Source of the DNA: Sepiola atlantica
Lineage: Eukaryota; Mollusca; Cephalopoda; Sepiida; Sepiolidae
Length of the DNA stretch: 64,000 bases
Assembly: GCA_963556195.1 (NCBI GenBank)
Contig: OY744533.1
Coordinates: forward strand, 48,413,249-48,477,248
Reading direction: 5' to 3'
The notes beneath the pieces were generated by a model. It saw only the letters and a list, made by a program, of their open reading frames with translations, made no database searches and had not been told where the DNA came from. Every line of letters starts with the position of its first letter. Within the stretch, counting starts at the first letter, position 1. Positions 1 to 11,566 of the stretch are shown piece by piece. Made by a program: the position numbers and the translations under genes.

Positions 1-149
1 GAAAATCTTCATAATAGCAGGTCAATCTTTATAATATCATAGAGTAGGCAGAAAAAAGCATAGAAAGGTCTGACAAATATTGATTTTGTTGGTTGTGATG
101 GGATTAGATGAAAGCGAACCCCTTGCTTGAGAGTGTCCGAGGCAGTTTA

Positions 150-310
150 GTGTCGGGTCCGGAAAGATTCATAGATGGGGTCATGACAGGTACTACCACT
201 CCATGGTAGGGTGTACCTGGGATTAATTGTAACTAATGCGGTGACTCCACACTTCTCTAAGATCTCAAATCGGGGCCTGAGTGAATTTTAAGGTCATGGC
301 CTTCACTGAA
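150..310 (+). repeat. Diverged unit of the ~150-bp repeat arrayed at 51.5-52.0 kb
   Basis: This stretch shares ordered words with the array at 51530-52045, including GACAGGTACTACCACTC, a CTCCACAC block and a CTCAAAT(T)CGGG block. It is a single degenerate copy lying just upstream of a LINE fragment. I see no coding potential in it. Confidence 0.5.
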
Positions 311-329
311 TGTAATGATACGTCTTAAG

Positions 330-880
330 CTGAAGTACTGGTACCACATCTGGGTCGGTGCCACTGCGGGCACTATTTCTTGCTTTGACAGAATATAAAA
401 TCGACTTTGCAATCTAATGGCGAATGATTTCTTCTGTTCTCTACGGCCTCTTTCTCACAGAAAAGACGTTGCTAGTCTTTTTCTACTCAATCATAATTTC
501 CATGGAAGGTACTCGACTAAGCTTCAATATCTGGTCTCTTCTTGTAAAACTTCCACAGTAAAAACTCGTCTTATTACCACCACTTCAAAGAACTTTCTTT
601 TCTTCCTTTGTTTGCCGAACATCAAACAGAATTTCCATGAACAGAGTTTCTTTCCAAGAACTTTTAATCTGTAGAACACGTTGCCACAAGACTGTTTCCT
701 TGAAAGCTACAACATGGTTATCTTCAAATCAAATGAATACTTCTTATAAACCGTCGTCATAAATCGTCAAATTGTATTCCCTTCATTCATTATTTCTAAT
801 CCTCCCATAATATTTTTACTTTCATTAACTCTCAACCTCGAGTGGCTTTCAGCCATGATAAATAGCCACTCATCTCTATT
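330..880 (+). pseudogene. LINE reverse transcriptase C-terminus plus 3' UTR, degenerate
   Basis: Translation in the frame of the ATG at 417 gives the C-terminal end of a non-LTR retrotransposon ORF2. It starts around 330 with a YHIWVGA-like segment (the family form is HIWAGA), followed by FDRI, then NRLCNL and the diagnostic SLRPLSHRKDVASLF block. An in-frame stop at 396 and a stop at 672, where the family normally continues with WNTLP, show it is dead. After that stop the readable frame continues as NTLPQDCF. The closing LEWLSAMI motif near 835-870 matches the end of the other LINE copies here (30.6, 37.6 and 60.6 kb). The full-length protein would be roughly 1,000 residues, so only the tail remains. 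The clade (CR1/Jockey-like) is not resolved. Confidence 0.8.
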
Positions 881-904
881 TCGATAAAGTTGGGTATGTC
901 TATA

Positions 905-1840
905 TGTTTATATATTAGTGTGTACATGAATTATTCCTAAACTTATTAACCGATCATTTCGAATTTTGCGACACAGCTGAGAGGTGTAAGGGTTCCAAAT
1001 GTGGTTTAATTTCAATTTAGTTTAATGCAAAGGGAGAAAACAGAGGGGGAAGCCTTTTATGAAAATTCAGATACCACCAATTTTTATAAAATTTAAATAA
1101 TAGGTATTATATTTACCTACTCTTCAGGAGGTTAGACACAAGGTCAGGTGTGGGTTTGAAAAGCGCATTAGGATTAGCGAATTCTGGCCTACAAAAATGC
1201 TTGAGCAGCCCCGTCGACATTCCCTGTTAGAGTCTCCTCAGGAGATTAACAATAAACTAACCCCTTCTAAAAGAGAAGGTGGAGCCTGAGATTGTGCACC
1301 TCCTGAGATTGAACGGAACCATACCTCAGACCAATAGAGCAAGACGAAACCATAACAGCTCATCCTCTGTCAGACAGATCGTCGAGGACGTATCCTAGAC
1401 TGGTATGAATATAACTTACATCGGGTAAGTTCATCAATAGGTATAAGCCATCAATTAATGAATATTCCCTAAATTTCCGGTTTTTGTTTGGTATTATAAA
1501 GGATTTTTAGGGGGGGGGGTAATATTGACACAGCCTACAAGTTGAAAATTACAAATATTTCACATTTGCATTGAATTTTATCCATAGTCAGTACACACTA
1601 ATGAAACAATATTCCCTGAATTTCAATTTCTTATTAAAACCCCTTAAGCTTTAATTTAAGACATTTTCTAGAATCAAAATAATGTAATCGATTTTGATCA
1701 AAATTAGAATAGGGATTATAGACATAAGGGCCAGTAGCATTATATTTTGATTTCAATCTTTGTAAAAGGGATATAAACGTGGTTAAAAACTGTTCTGTTT
1801 GGGAGAATTAATTGTACCTGTCTTGTGGGGGGGGGGGGTC
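905..1840 (+). repeat. Interspersed repeat R550, copy 1, split by a SINE
   Basis: This is a dispersed repeat recognised by comparing five places in the window. The head (905-1050) carries a TATATGTTTATAT word, an ACACAGCTG word and a GTAAGGG word. The tail (1440-1840) carries TGAATATTCCCT, CCTTAAGCTT, GATTTTGATCAAAATT and a closing TGTTCTG. Other copies are at 24370-25545, 35035-35525 (reverse), 45535-46545 and 51275-51455. It has no reading frame. The copy is interrupted by a reverse-strand SINE at 1108-1435. Confidence 0.7.
1099..1444 (-). mobile_element. U2-like SINE (tail-complete copy) with 9-bp target-site duplication
   Basis: AATAGGTAT occurs at 1099-1107 and again at 1436-1444, flanking about 328 bp that interrupts the R550 repeat. 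Read on the minus strand, the insert has a head containing GGATACGTCCTCGACGAT, which resembles the GATACGTCCTC part of U2 snRNA. A body follows with an AGGAGGTGCAC word and a GGAATGTCGACGGGGCTGC word, ending in a GTAGGTAAATA tail. The same body occurs at 31.0, 32.5, 36.0, 44.0 and 61.7 kb. A copy with duplicated target site and no coding frame is what a SINE looks like. The U2 relationship is inference from short matches in this copy, but it is stronger in the copies at 31 and 36 kb. Confidence 0.75.
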
Positions 1841-2687
1841 TACTAGCTAGTAAATAAAAAGAAACATGAAATATTTACGCCACAACAGTAATAATTCGGG
1901 TACTTCTGCAGTTTACGGACCGTGCTATTTTTTAGATATGATTTTCAAGTTAAATTCTATTTTTACGGTATGTTTTGTTAATTAAATTGTTAGGTGAAAG
2001 TACAGAATTGTTAAGACCCCCCCCATGTTAAAAATGGGTTTCTAAATAATAACATTATTATTTCAGAAGGCCCGTAAACTACATAAGTGCCATAATTAAT
2101 AATAGGTAAATATTTCATTTGACTTACTTATATCTATTTTATTAGTAAAAGAAAAACTTGTGTTTAATTAGTCGTATAAAATTAATTGTTTACAGTAGAT
2201 GTTGAGTTTCGAGATTAAATCATGCAAATTGATTTGCCGTAATTTTCTGAAACAATTCCAATACAACCTAATGATACGCGTCGCCACTGGGTATATTTCT
2301 AATCAAAATTTCAATTTCGCTCTAACCAATAGATTCATAATTGAATCAAGAATGCAATTACTTGTAAAAATGTGGAAAATGGCGTCCAACATGAAGCTTA
2401 CATAAAAAATAAAATAAAAAATGATCCCCATCATTTGAAATAAGATTCTAAAAATGAATTCCGTAATTTCAATAAATATTCAGATATTAAATGATTTTAA
2501 GACGTCGTAGAAGAAGCAAAGTGTTGTTGTCAAATGTATGGTGACACTCGACCATGAATAGGGCACACCCCCCCCCCAAAAAAAAAAAAAATCTTATTTT
2601 TCTAATAATTATGTCTCTCTTCTTTAGGATACAGTCACATGACCAGAGATCCAAAAATGTATATTTGTAAGAAGGTAGGAAAAAACA

Positions 2688-2690
<3 letters not shown>
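1841..2690. other. AT-rich stretch without recognisable gene
   Basis: It holds short homopolymer runs (a G run at 1828-1837, a C/A run at 2570-2592) and a 68-codon open frame at 2199-2405 that resembles nothing I know. GTCACATGACCAGAGAT at about 2635-2651 recurs with one change at about 7696-7712, so both places belong to a dispersed repeat. Confidence 0.5.

Positions 2691-2768
<78 letters not shown>
2691..2768. repeat. (CT)n microsatellite, about 39 units
   Basis: An uninterrupted CT dinucleotide run. The reverse-strand 72-residue frame across it is an alternating Arg-Glu artefact. Confidence 0.98.
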
Positions 2769-2769
<1 letters not shown>

Positions 2770-4184
2770 TCTCCTGGGGATATGATGATCTGATCTTTAT
2801 CATTATATCTGCTCCTAGAACGTCTGATCTATGCAGTCCCATTGAGAACTGGCCTCATAGATTGAAATAATGTTTGCACGGTTTGCCATATGGATTAATA
2901 ACAGTAGTAGAATAAGAGATGCTGAGCGCACAGTTCACGCAACTAATCATTGCACCACTCCCACTCCAAATTTATGCTATTGTTACGACCACAATGACAC
3001 TCTCAAGCCGGTGCTATAATTTCCAGATGAAAAGGGCCCGTTTATGGTACGATACAGAAACACAAATTCACTGAAAATGATAAAAAAGAGAAGTTAAAAA
3101 TCAAACGAATAAGAAATTAATTCTTATTCAATTTATTTCGGAGAAAATATAGTACATCTAAATGAATGAATGCGAAAGGTGTTTTTCATTCATCCCACCT
3201 ATATTACTATCAAAAACGGATCACTCTTATTTAAATCAATAATAAAACATAATCGTTCAGAATACTGTATATACAGTGGAGAGCAAAGACCAAACACAGC
3301 TATTTGTACGTTTAATTTGCATAACTATTCAAAATTAATGCTTGGTGTTATTCATTTGTAAATTGCTGGTACTATTTGTTTTCAATATATGCAATAGTCT
3401 TTTTTTTAATATTAACAGTGATTAATTAAAGTAATTTAATAAAAAAGAATAAATCAATGGGGGGTAATTTAAATGAAACCTATTAGTTTTTAAAATTACA
3501 ATAGATTAATATCAAAGATATATAATGTAAGTTATACGATTAAAAAATAATTTTACTGTATTTAAAGAGAAAATATATATTACCAAATTAATACGCTAAT
3601 ATTTTAAGGATGATGTCTTATGGTCTTTGAAGAAAATGTGATACAATAAATACATGGATAAAATAGCTATAACAATTGATTAACACGATGCACTAAACGT
3701 TAGGATGTTTTAAGATAATAAATAATCAAATAATTACCTTTATAAAATTAGATTAATTTATGGCAAGTAGATAAATTAAAATAACTATTTTAAATTTATT
3801 TTTAGGGGCTCCAACCAATATATCATTGTTCGAGTAATAATAAATGATATCTAATAACCAATGTAAAGGAATACAACTGTCTAATTAAAACTGATTGAGT
3901 TATCTCCCCTATTTATCAAAAACTAAATATCATTTTTGCAAATGTAACTGAGGCTTTGTAACCCTTAAATTGTAGATTTTTATATTTATCTCCCTTTAAC
4001 GCTATGTCGTTTCGTATCTCAATACTTTGAAATAAGTTATATTTTAAATTACATATCTTATATAATTAATATTTATATATTCATAATATTTTTATTAATT
4101 TCAACAAACTAACTATTAACTATTCTAGCAATTTTCTTGGGCAATATTGTGCGTATTTTTCATGACTTTGCTTTGTAAAATAAG
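2769..4184. other. AT-rich unique-looking DNA, no gene recognised
   Basis: Mostly A/T-rich sequence with a GC-moderate patch around 2780-3060. The 63-codon open frame at 3170-3361 has no recognisable motif. No repeat partner was noticed elsewhere in the window. Confidence 0.45.
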
Positions 4185-4242
4185 ATGGCTGTTATTATAG
4201 GCAGCAATATCGACGGTTTTCTCGAGAGAAAACGTTATCAAT
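4185..4242 (+). CDS. Candidate first coding exon (weak)
   Basis: An ATG at 4185 sits in a good start context (AAG before it, G after it). It is followed by 19 codons reading MAVIIGSNIDGFLERKRYQ and then a textbook splice donor, GTAAGTTG, at 4243. The codons have balanced composition, unlike the surrounding A/T-rich DNA, and an in-frame TAA lies just upstream, so this ATG would be the start. I do not recognise the peptide. No acceptor or second exon could be identified downstream, where microsatellites begin at about 4567. It may be the first exon of a host gene whose later exons lie elsewhere, or chance. Confidence 0.25.
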
Positions 4243-4561
4243 GTAAGTTGCTTGTTTTTTGTGTGTTTTTGTTATTTTCTGCCTTACAATGTATTTTTCT
4301 CAAGGTTAACTTTGTTTTTCTTAGGAGCAGATAAATAATTATATAGGTAGTCTATGAATGAAACGGTCCGTAAAAATATACCGAAGATTTGATTTGAAAA
4401 AATGAACAGTAAAATGATAAAAACGTAGTCGCTGGAATTTAGCCCAATATTGTCTATTTATTTATGCTCTGTTGCTAGCAATCATCGAGCTTTTACCTTG
4501 AAAAAGTGGGTCCATAAAGAAATATAAAGTATATGCTCAAACATATATTTCCCCACATCTC

Positions 4562-5307
<746 letters not shown>

Positions 5308-5419
5308 TAATACAATACCCGTCTCATAACGGATAGGATATATACAATAAATATAGCATTAGCTTTAAATTTATTATGCTTTTTCTTTTTTGAAGGGTGT
5401 GGTATACTTTCAGTGCCTC

Positions 5420-5935
5420 TTCAATAGGTAAGTCTACAAAAGAAAATGTGCCTACGTTACTCACACTGTCACCTAGAATACATATTCCATAATCCATAAT
5501 GATGAGTTCAATAGTTTAGGACTTTACAAAGCACATACATATTATTGACGCCCGTGTGCGCAGATTCTATTTAAAATGTATCACTTAATATAACTTAAAA
5601 TTAGATGTAGAGTAATCCTTTTCTCTATGAAATGTCTGTATTTAATTGATGTTTTTAGGGCGGGGCGACTTTGGACGTTTCCACTTTTAAATGGTAAAGT
5701 TTACAAAAGAAATAATGTGCCTATGTTACTCACCGTGTTACCGAATATATATATTCCAAATTCATAATGATCGGTTTATTATTTTAGGATTTTATCCTGT
5801 ATAACTAAATATATAACATTTCAATTAAAACAAAAATGTGCCTATGTTACTTCCAACATTCATAATGATCCGTTCATTAGTTTAGAGATTATCCTGTACA
5901 TAGAAATATATATACATGTGTGTGTTAGAACTTTT
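5420..5935 (+). repeat. Degenerate tandem repeat, three units
   Basis: Three units share the order TTTACAAAAGAA / ATGTGCCTA(T/C)GTTACT / ATTCATAATGAT(C/G) / TAGTTTAGG. They start near 5425, 5690 and 5828. A reverse-strand relative lies at 57940-58125, so the unit is also dispersed. There is no coding frame. Confidence 0.65.
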
Positions 5936-6202
5936 CACCCCAAAAGCTACGCAATTATGCACAATGTAGAAAATATACACAAATAGAACAGTGTGTAACA
6001 GTTAAATGAAACAATACTCCAATAAGAAAACACAAAAAACGAATAGTGAATTAATGAGAGTTCGTTTTATAAAGAAATATGCAAATTAGTTTTTTTTTAT
6101 TTGGATCGCATATCCACATATGAGTATATTACGAAATTGTTTTTTTACTTTTAAAATAGAAAATAAGGTTTTTAATATTAATGTTAGTATTACAAAAAGC
6201 TC

Positions 6203-6205
<3 letters not shown>

Positions 6206-6251
<46 letters not shown>
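6206..6251. repeat. (TA)n microsatellite
   Basis: Uninterrupted TA dinucleotide run. Confidence 0.97.
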
Positions 6252-6254
<3 letters not shown>

Positions 6255-6339
6255 TTATTTAAGTTAACACAGAGGTTTATGTTGTAGCTCAGTAGTGTAC
6301 GCCTATAGCTCCTGATTTATATATGTAGTAAATATTCCG

Positions 6340-6925
6340 ACAATTCCATGTTCCGAAAACGTTCGTTGAACACTCTCGATAAGTTTACTATCTGTGCCCG
6401 CTTTGTTTAGGCATGAATAGAACTTAATTAGCTTTCTTTACGTGGTAATTTCTCGTGGCCGTGTAGTTACAATGCTTGCTTCCGGAGTCTAGGGTGATTC
6501 TGTCACTGGGTTCAAATTTTGCGACCGTCTGAAATTATCATCTCTTACACTGATAATAGCTAAAGCTTGTCGTACCGGTGTATGTAGGTAAAAATAAATT
6601 TATATTTACTTAAATATATATTGTTATAACACCCTTTAAGAAATTGAAGTTGAGCCCTGTTCGGGGAGTTAAAAATAGACTGTCACGTAGCTATATGTCA
6701 TGTTCTGACAACGTTTGTTGAACACTCTCGATAAGTTTAATGTTTACGCTCGCGTTGGTTAGGCATGAATAAAACTTATTTCCTTTTCTTTACGTGGTAA
6801 TTTCTCGTGGCCGTGTGGTTAGGGTGATTCTGTAATTGGGTTCGAATCTTACGACCGTCTGAAATTATCATCTCCTACACTGATGATAGCAAAACTAATT
6901 TAATATTTACTTAAATAAATATTAA
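6340..6925 (+). mobile_element. Two tandem copies of a tRNA-related SINE
   Basis: Two units about 353 bp apart share GTTGAACACTCTCGATAAG, GGCATGAATA, TTACGTGGTAATTTCTCGTG, GGGTGATTCTGT and GACCGTCTGAAATTATCATC. Within each, GTGGCCGTGT(A/G)GTTA resembles an RNA polymerase III A box, and GGGTTC(A/G)AAT resembles a B box 70-80 bases on in copy 1 and about 40 bases on in copy 2, where an internal segment is missing. That is the layout of a tRNA-derived SINE head. Copy 1 spans about 6340-6615 and copy 2 about 6695-6925. A clover-leaf cannot be drawn, so these are not tRNA genes. Confidence 0.65.
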
Positions 6926-6930
6926 TATAG

Positions 6931-6933
<3 letters not shown>

Positions 6934-6985
<52 letters not shown>

Positions 6986-7053
6986 AAAATGTGAAAAGGT
7001 TATTAGAGATTAATTTGTAAATTCACAAATTAATCTCTAATTACGTTTTCACA

Positions 7054-7108
<55 letters not shown>
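6934..7108. repeat. Palindrome: two (TA)n tracts flanking a 34-bp-arm hairpin
   Basis: Arms at 6985-7018 and 7025-7058 are reverse complements with one difference and a short loop. They are enclosed by (TA)n tracts at 6934-6982 and 7060-7108, so the whole 175-bp block is self-complementary. Confidence 0.92.
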
Positions 7109-7109
<1 letters not shown>

Positions 7110-7166
7110 CGTGTTGGTTAGTCGTTCAATTTCAAAGTATTGCAGGGTTAGTTAATAAAATTGAAA
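7108..7166 (+). repeat. Direct repeat unit, first copy
   Basis: A ~58-bp sequence containing CGTTCAATTTCAAAGTATTG and GCAGGGTTAGTTAATAAAA recurs at 7427-7484, 319 bp downstream. Confidence 0.85.
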
Positions 7167-7426
7167 TATAAGCCATATTAGCAATACAAGATTAATTAAT
7201 TTTTTTTTTTTTTTACATTAATCCAATCAATTTCGGAATAAAATTCCTTCCTCAGGGGTGACCAGTATTGAGTCATTTTTTTTTTCATCAAAAAACAAGA
7301 ATAAACAAACTTATTTCTTTGTTGCATGATAAACGTCTTTGGTACGATGTGTCCGCAGTGATGTTTTCGGCGGTTATGATTCAAATCCGGTGTCGAACGA
7401 AAGAAGCGTTGGCTCGCTGTCATGAA

Positions 7427-7484
7427 AACGTGTGGGTTAATCGTTCAATTTCAAAGTATTGCAGGGTTAGTTAATAAAAATGTT
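7427..7484 (+). repeat. Direct repeat unit, second copy
   Basis: Near-identical to 7108-7166. The DNA between the copies holds two overlapping frames on opposite strands (7196-7474) with no recognisable motif. The arrangement could be a short insertion bounded by duplicated flank, or a tandem duplication. Confidence 0.85.
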
Positions 7485-7935
7485 AGAAGGGTATTTGAAA
7501 TTACTACATTTATGTCGAGTTAAGTGAAACAGAAGTGAAAACTTGAAAATGTGACTTAAAATGAAAAAAAGTTAAGTGAAATAACGTTTACCGGTATATC
7601 TTCGCAACCGAAAGTTTTTATATCCATTTGCTCTCTGCAAGACACTGTTCAAAAATCATTTTTAAAATAATTCTATTTCCTTTGTTTGGGAAGGGTCACG
7701 TGACCAGAGATTCAAGCATGTATATCTACGGGAGAGAGGGGGTTAAGAGTCAAGATATACAAAACAGCACAGAAAAGGATTTCGTTCAAGAAAGAGGTTG
7801 ACCTCTAAGTTACCGTTTTATTCTGCGGCTCTGAGTCAACCCTTTCAGAAGTCTCTAGAGAGATTCTATCTTTAATAGCATAGGAGACTTATTGGTATCA
7901 GAAGGATTTCGTTTCTATTAGCCAAATATCTCCAG

Positions 7936-8330
7936 AGGATCAATTATACCTAACACACCCCAAAATGAGCAACGGCCAAAAAGATATATTTTTTCTTTAT
8001 ACCGATATTTTTTTATTTCCGATTGAATCATAAACAAAATAATACATACATTTATAACTTTGTCATCGTAGATTTTTTATTTAAAAGGGTGGTTTCATTT
8101 ACAAAAAGTTTTACTAAATAGTAAAACTTTTTATGAATCAAAGGGGGGCTTTTTAATAAAAAAAAAGGTTTATTTACAACAAAAAATTACTAATATACAA
8201 AAAATACATAGTTTTATTTACAAGCACGTTTTTTTATATGCACATTTTTAATTTAAAAAAAAAACTGAACAGTAATTTAATAAACAGTGTATGGTGATTC
8301 TGGGGTGCTTTAGATACAATTGATCCCTGT
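7936..8330. repeat. Short-armed inverted repeat around an AT-rich core
   Basis: GAGGATCAATTATACCTAAC at about 7938 is matched in reverse orientation by TTAGATACAATTGATCCCTG near 8310, and CACCCCAAAATGAGC by a diverged CTGGGGTG. The enclosed ~330 bp is AT-rich and holds a perfect 30-bp palindrome at about 8104-8133 (AAAAAGTTTTACTA and its complement). It is consistent with a MITE-like remnant. Confidence 0.5.
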
Positions 8331-8766
8331 TGGGCTATGGCTAGACCATCACTATAGAGTAAGAACATCTTCACACTGTAAATGTAACGTTTGGCCCTTT
8401 ATTTTGTTGTTCCATAATTATTTACCCTTTGCCAAACATTCACGATAACAAAAACACTAAAACCATGTTATTGATAATAATTACATTCTATTAATGAGAT
8501 CTTTTTAATGAATATATTCGCCGTTTGATACCCTTTTCTCTGTGGCATCTAGTGGCTTAAGTTAGATTCCCATGCGTTGACTATATCGTGGTCGCCATAT
8601 CGTCGTTGTTTTATTATACTTATTCTTCGTAGCTGCAATTTATCTGGGGATAATTAAATAAACATTCACCGTTCGATTAATTGCGTCATACATTCCTAGA
8701 AGCTTTTATTATGATTTCCTCATCCAGAATTGTTAAAGATTAGCACGAAGTATCCTTTAGAATTGA

Positions 8767-8767
<1 letters not shown>

Positions 8768-8804
<37 letters not shown>
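8768..8804. repeat. (ACT)n microsatellite
   Basis: Trinucleotide run of about 12 units. Confidence 0.97.
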
Positions 8805-9554
8805 TTGTAGCAGTAGTTGCATGTTGGTGATTTAGAATGACGTAAAAAGGAAATTTTCATTAGAAATTTAAGTTAGAAAATAAAGCTAATGTGTCAGGAC
8901 GTTGTGTCATAACAGGAAGTGGACGTCGAACGTCAAACTGAATGGATACATTTTTTAGGGCTGTTTAACTCACCCATACGTGGGGTGGAATGTAGGCCAC
9001 GTAATCATATATATTCGTAAACTACCATCAACCAGTGTACTCGGATGAATACATTTATTTGATCGAAAGGTTAACAATAACATCGTGGGGTCTACGATAG
9101 CGCCGGGTAACATTCTTTTATTGTATTTATGACTTGAAAATTCTGAAGTTGAATGAAAAAGCTGATTATAAAAATGTACTGAACATATTACATTAAACTC
9201 AACAGTCAGTAAATCTTCATTGGAAACATCAATCTCATTCATTAAAGGGGCACTGCCGATAGTTCTATTCCCGCGTTCTCGAAAAATAAATACCTTGTTA
9301 TATTACATATTTCGCATGACAACGTAAGGATGGGCCAAAGTCTTGTTTACCCATACTTCTCCATAGTGTATGAAGTTGTACCGTAGTTATGCCATAGAAA
9401 CGTTTATAACTCAAAACTATTTGTCTGCTGAAATGTTACATGCTGGTTACTGTTATCAAAAAGCGTCAGATCCATACATCAAATTTGGAAAACTCCAGTC
9501 GTTACGACGAATGAAACCTAGATTATCGCCAAAAGTGTGACTTTCGCATTTACC
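8805..9554. other. No gene recognised; one 90-codon open frame on the minus strand
   Basis: The minus-strand frame 9242-8970 (90 codons) has normal amino-acid composition, but I see no domain, signal peptide or repeat in it and cannot assign it. Sequence around 9300-9550 is non-repetitive within this window and leads into the TGACCT cluster. Confidence 0.35.
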
Positions 9555-9581
9555 TGACCTTTGACCTTTGACCTTTGACCT
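9555..9581 (+). promoter_or_regulatory. Four TGACCT half-sites in DR1 spacing
   Basis: TGACCT occurs at 9555, 9562, 9569 and 9576, each separated by one base. On the minus strand this is AGGTCA repeated four times with 1-bp spacing, the DR1 arrangement bound by RXR/HNF4/COUP-type nuclear receptors. The following bases (ATGACCGATATTTTGACC and AAGTTTGGTGACGATTGG) resemble a dispersed repeat known in molluscs, so the cluster may be part of a repeat and not a functional element. Confidence 0.45.
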
Positions 9582-9599
9582 GGATATCCCAAAATTAAA

Positions 9600-10470
9600 T
9601 CAGTTCTAAGTTAGACCATGACCGATATTTTGACCAAGTTTGGTGACGATTGGTCAAGTGATGTGGATTTGTACACAAACAAAAAAATGTGATCGAAAAA
9701 TACGGTAGACAAACGGTGTAACCTAATTTTGTTTTAAGAAATCGCGGCATAAAAAGAACTTACTATGAATTTATTTTTATCACGTCACTTTTTAATTTTT
9801 TATATGAGGAACGAAGTTCATTTCTTTTTTATCTTCTTATGAAATGAATTCTCTAAAGATTCAGATTTAAACTGAGAGTAACCAATTAGCTTCCTTCAGA
9901 AAGTCATTTTTTACCCAACTTTCTAGCATTTGTTAGATTAAATATCTGTTATTAAAAAGCAAAATGCCTTGTTTTCATTCAGTATTCCATTCCTACTACA
10001 AACTGAATGATTACTTGTCGCAGTATTTTCTGTAACACACGAGAGATCCGATGCTTAATGCGACCAGATTATCGCCCTCGTTCGAACTGGCTATGCAAAA
10101 GAAAGATGTCTTGTGGATCTGAATTACAACGTGGGCTCAAGACTATGGACAACAAACTGGTCCGAACGAATGTGACTTTTGTGGTTCTACAATAGCGCCT
10201 AGTCTGTGTCGTGATAGAGACACACTAGTTCCTCAAACGAAGATCCTCAACCATAGTGCCTCTCGAGCCACGATAGTTTCGCATGTTAATAACGGCGATA
10301 GTCATGATGGTAGTAGTAATCTGCCTTTTTGAGTTCGACATTTAGGATTTGAGGCACGCTAGCCGACCTGTAGATAATAATAAGCAACACCGATTACATT
10401 ATTTATTATTGTTGTCCGGAAAAGAAAAGCAGTTGAACTGTTGTTGTTGTTTTAAGCACCCCAATGGTTT
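9600..10470. other. No gene recognised
   Basis: Moderate GC near 10000-10400. The plus-strand 62-codon frame at 10007-10195 is rich in Arg and Cys but matches no family I know. Around 10530 a GACGTCACCTAATCCAAAC word also occurs in diverged form near 39290, suggesting a dispersed repeat. Confidence 0.4.
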
Positions 10471-10613
10471 AGATATCAGTCGTGGATAGAGAAAAGAGCG
10501 ACAGCAGACGGAAACAGAAGTCACCTTACTCTCATTGTTGTCTGACGTCACCTAATCCAAACTTGAACGTGGAAAAGGGCAGACAGCCCGTGCTATTCCC
10601 CAATTACGGTATT

Positions 10614-10615
<2 letters not shown>

Positions 10616-10691
<76 letters not shown>
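10616..10691. repeat. (TA)n microsatellite
   Basis: Uninterrupted TA run. It directly abuts the left end of the large palindrome. Confidence 0.98.
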
Positions 10692-10694
<3 letters not shown>

Positions 10695-11271
10695 AATTTT
10701 ATTTACACAGACATGTACAAAATCTGCGACACTGGCATGTCGATGTTATCGATCAACAGTTACTATAAACTGAGATCTCATCAGGCAGAGTTAGAACCGA
10801 TCTTAACCTCAGATCATATTTGGAGAGAATGAAGTGGAGGGGTAGAGAAAGAGAAGAAGAAGGAAAGAAATTTAACATTTCAAAAATTAAAGCCGTTAAA
10901 AAATTAAAATTAAAAATTAAAAATTAAAAAATCTAAAAATCTAAGGTCTAGAATCTGAAACAGACAGGGCAAATAAATAAATAAATAAATAAATGAATAA
11001 AAAATAAAAATATATGGTGGAAAGAGGAACAAATAATGATGAGGGGAGAGACACATAGAGGAAAAAAGAAAAAGAAAAAGAAGGAGAGAGAGAGAGGGCG
11101 TCTGTTGATTTAGATCGGGAGGGAAGGAGGGGGGTGGTAGACATGCACGAATTAGGTGTCAAAAAATGGGGCGGTGATAAAATGTGTCGCGGTTCTGGGT
11201 TTATATTGTCTTTATAATTTGTCTGGAGTTAATTTGAATAAATAAGTATATTCGTTAAATGTAACAGGAAT

Positions 11272-11278
11272 AGTAGTA

Positions 11279-11377
<99 letters not shown>

Positions 11378-11380
11378 GTA
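11272..11380. repeat. (AGT)n/(AAT)n tract of the left palindrome arm
   Basis: Trinucleotide run of about 35 units. Its counterpart, in reverse orientation, is at 11490-11562. Confidence 0.97.
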
Positions 11381-11489
11381 GATACCCCTAATAATTGAGG
11401 TGAAATAATGAAAATAATAATAAATGAAGTATAATAAAAATACTTCATTTATTATTATTTTCATTATTTCACCTCAATTATTAGGGGTA

Positions 11490-11494
11490 TCTAC

Positions 11495-11562
<68 letters not shown>
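11490..11562. repeat. (ATT)n tract of the right palindrome arm
   Basis: Trinucleotide run of about 23 units. It is shorter than its left-arm partner by roughly a dozen units, so the two arms have drifted only by slippage. Confidence 0.97.

Positions 11563-11566
<4 letters not shown>

Noticed and set aside
2624..2842. Arg-Glu repeat protein
   Set aside because: Translation of the (CT)n microsatellite.
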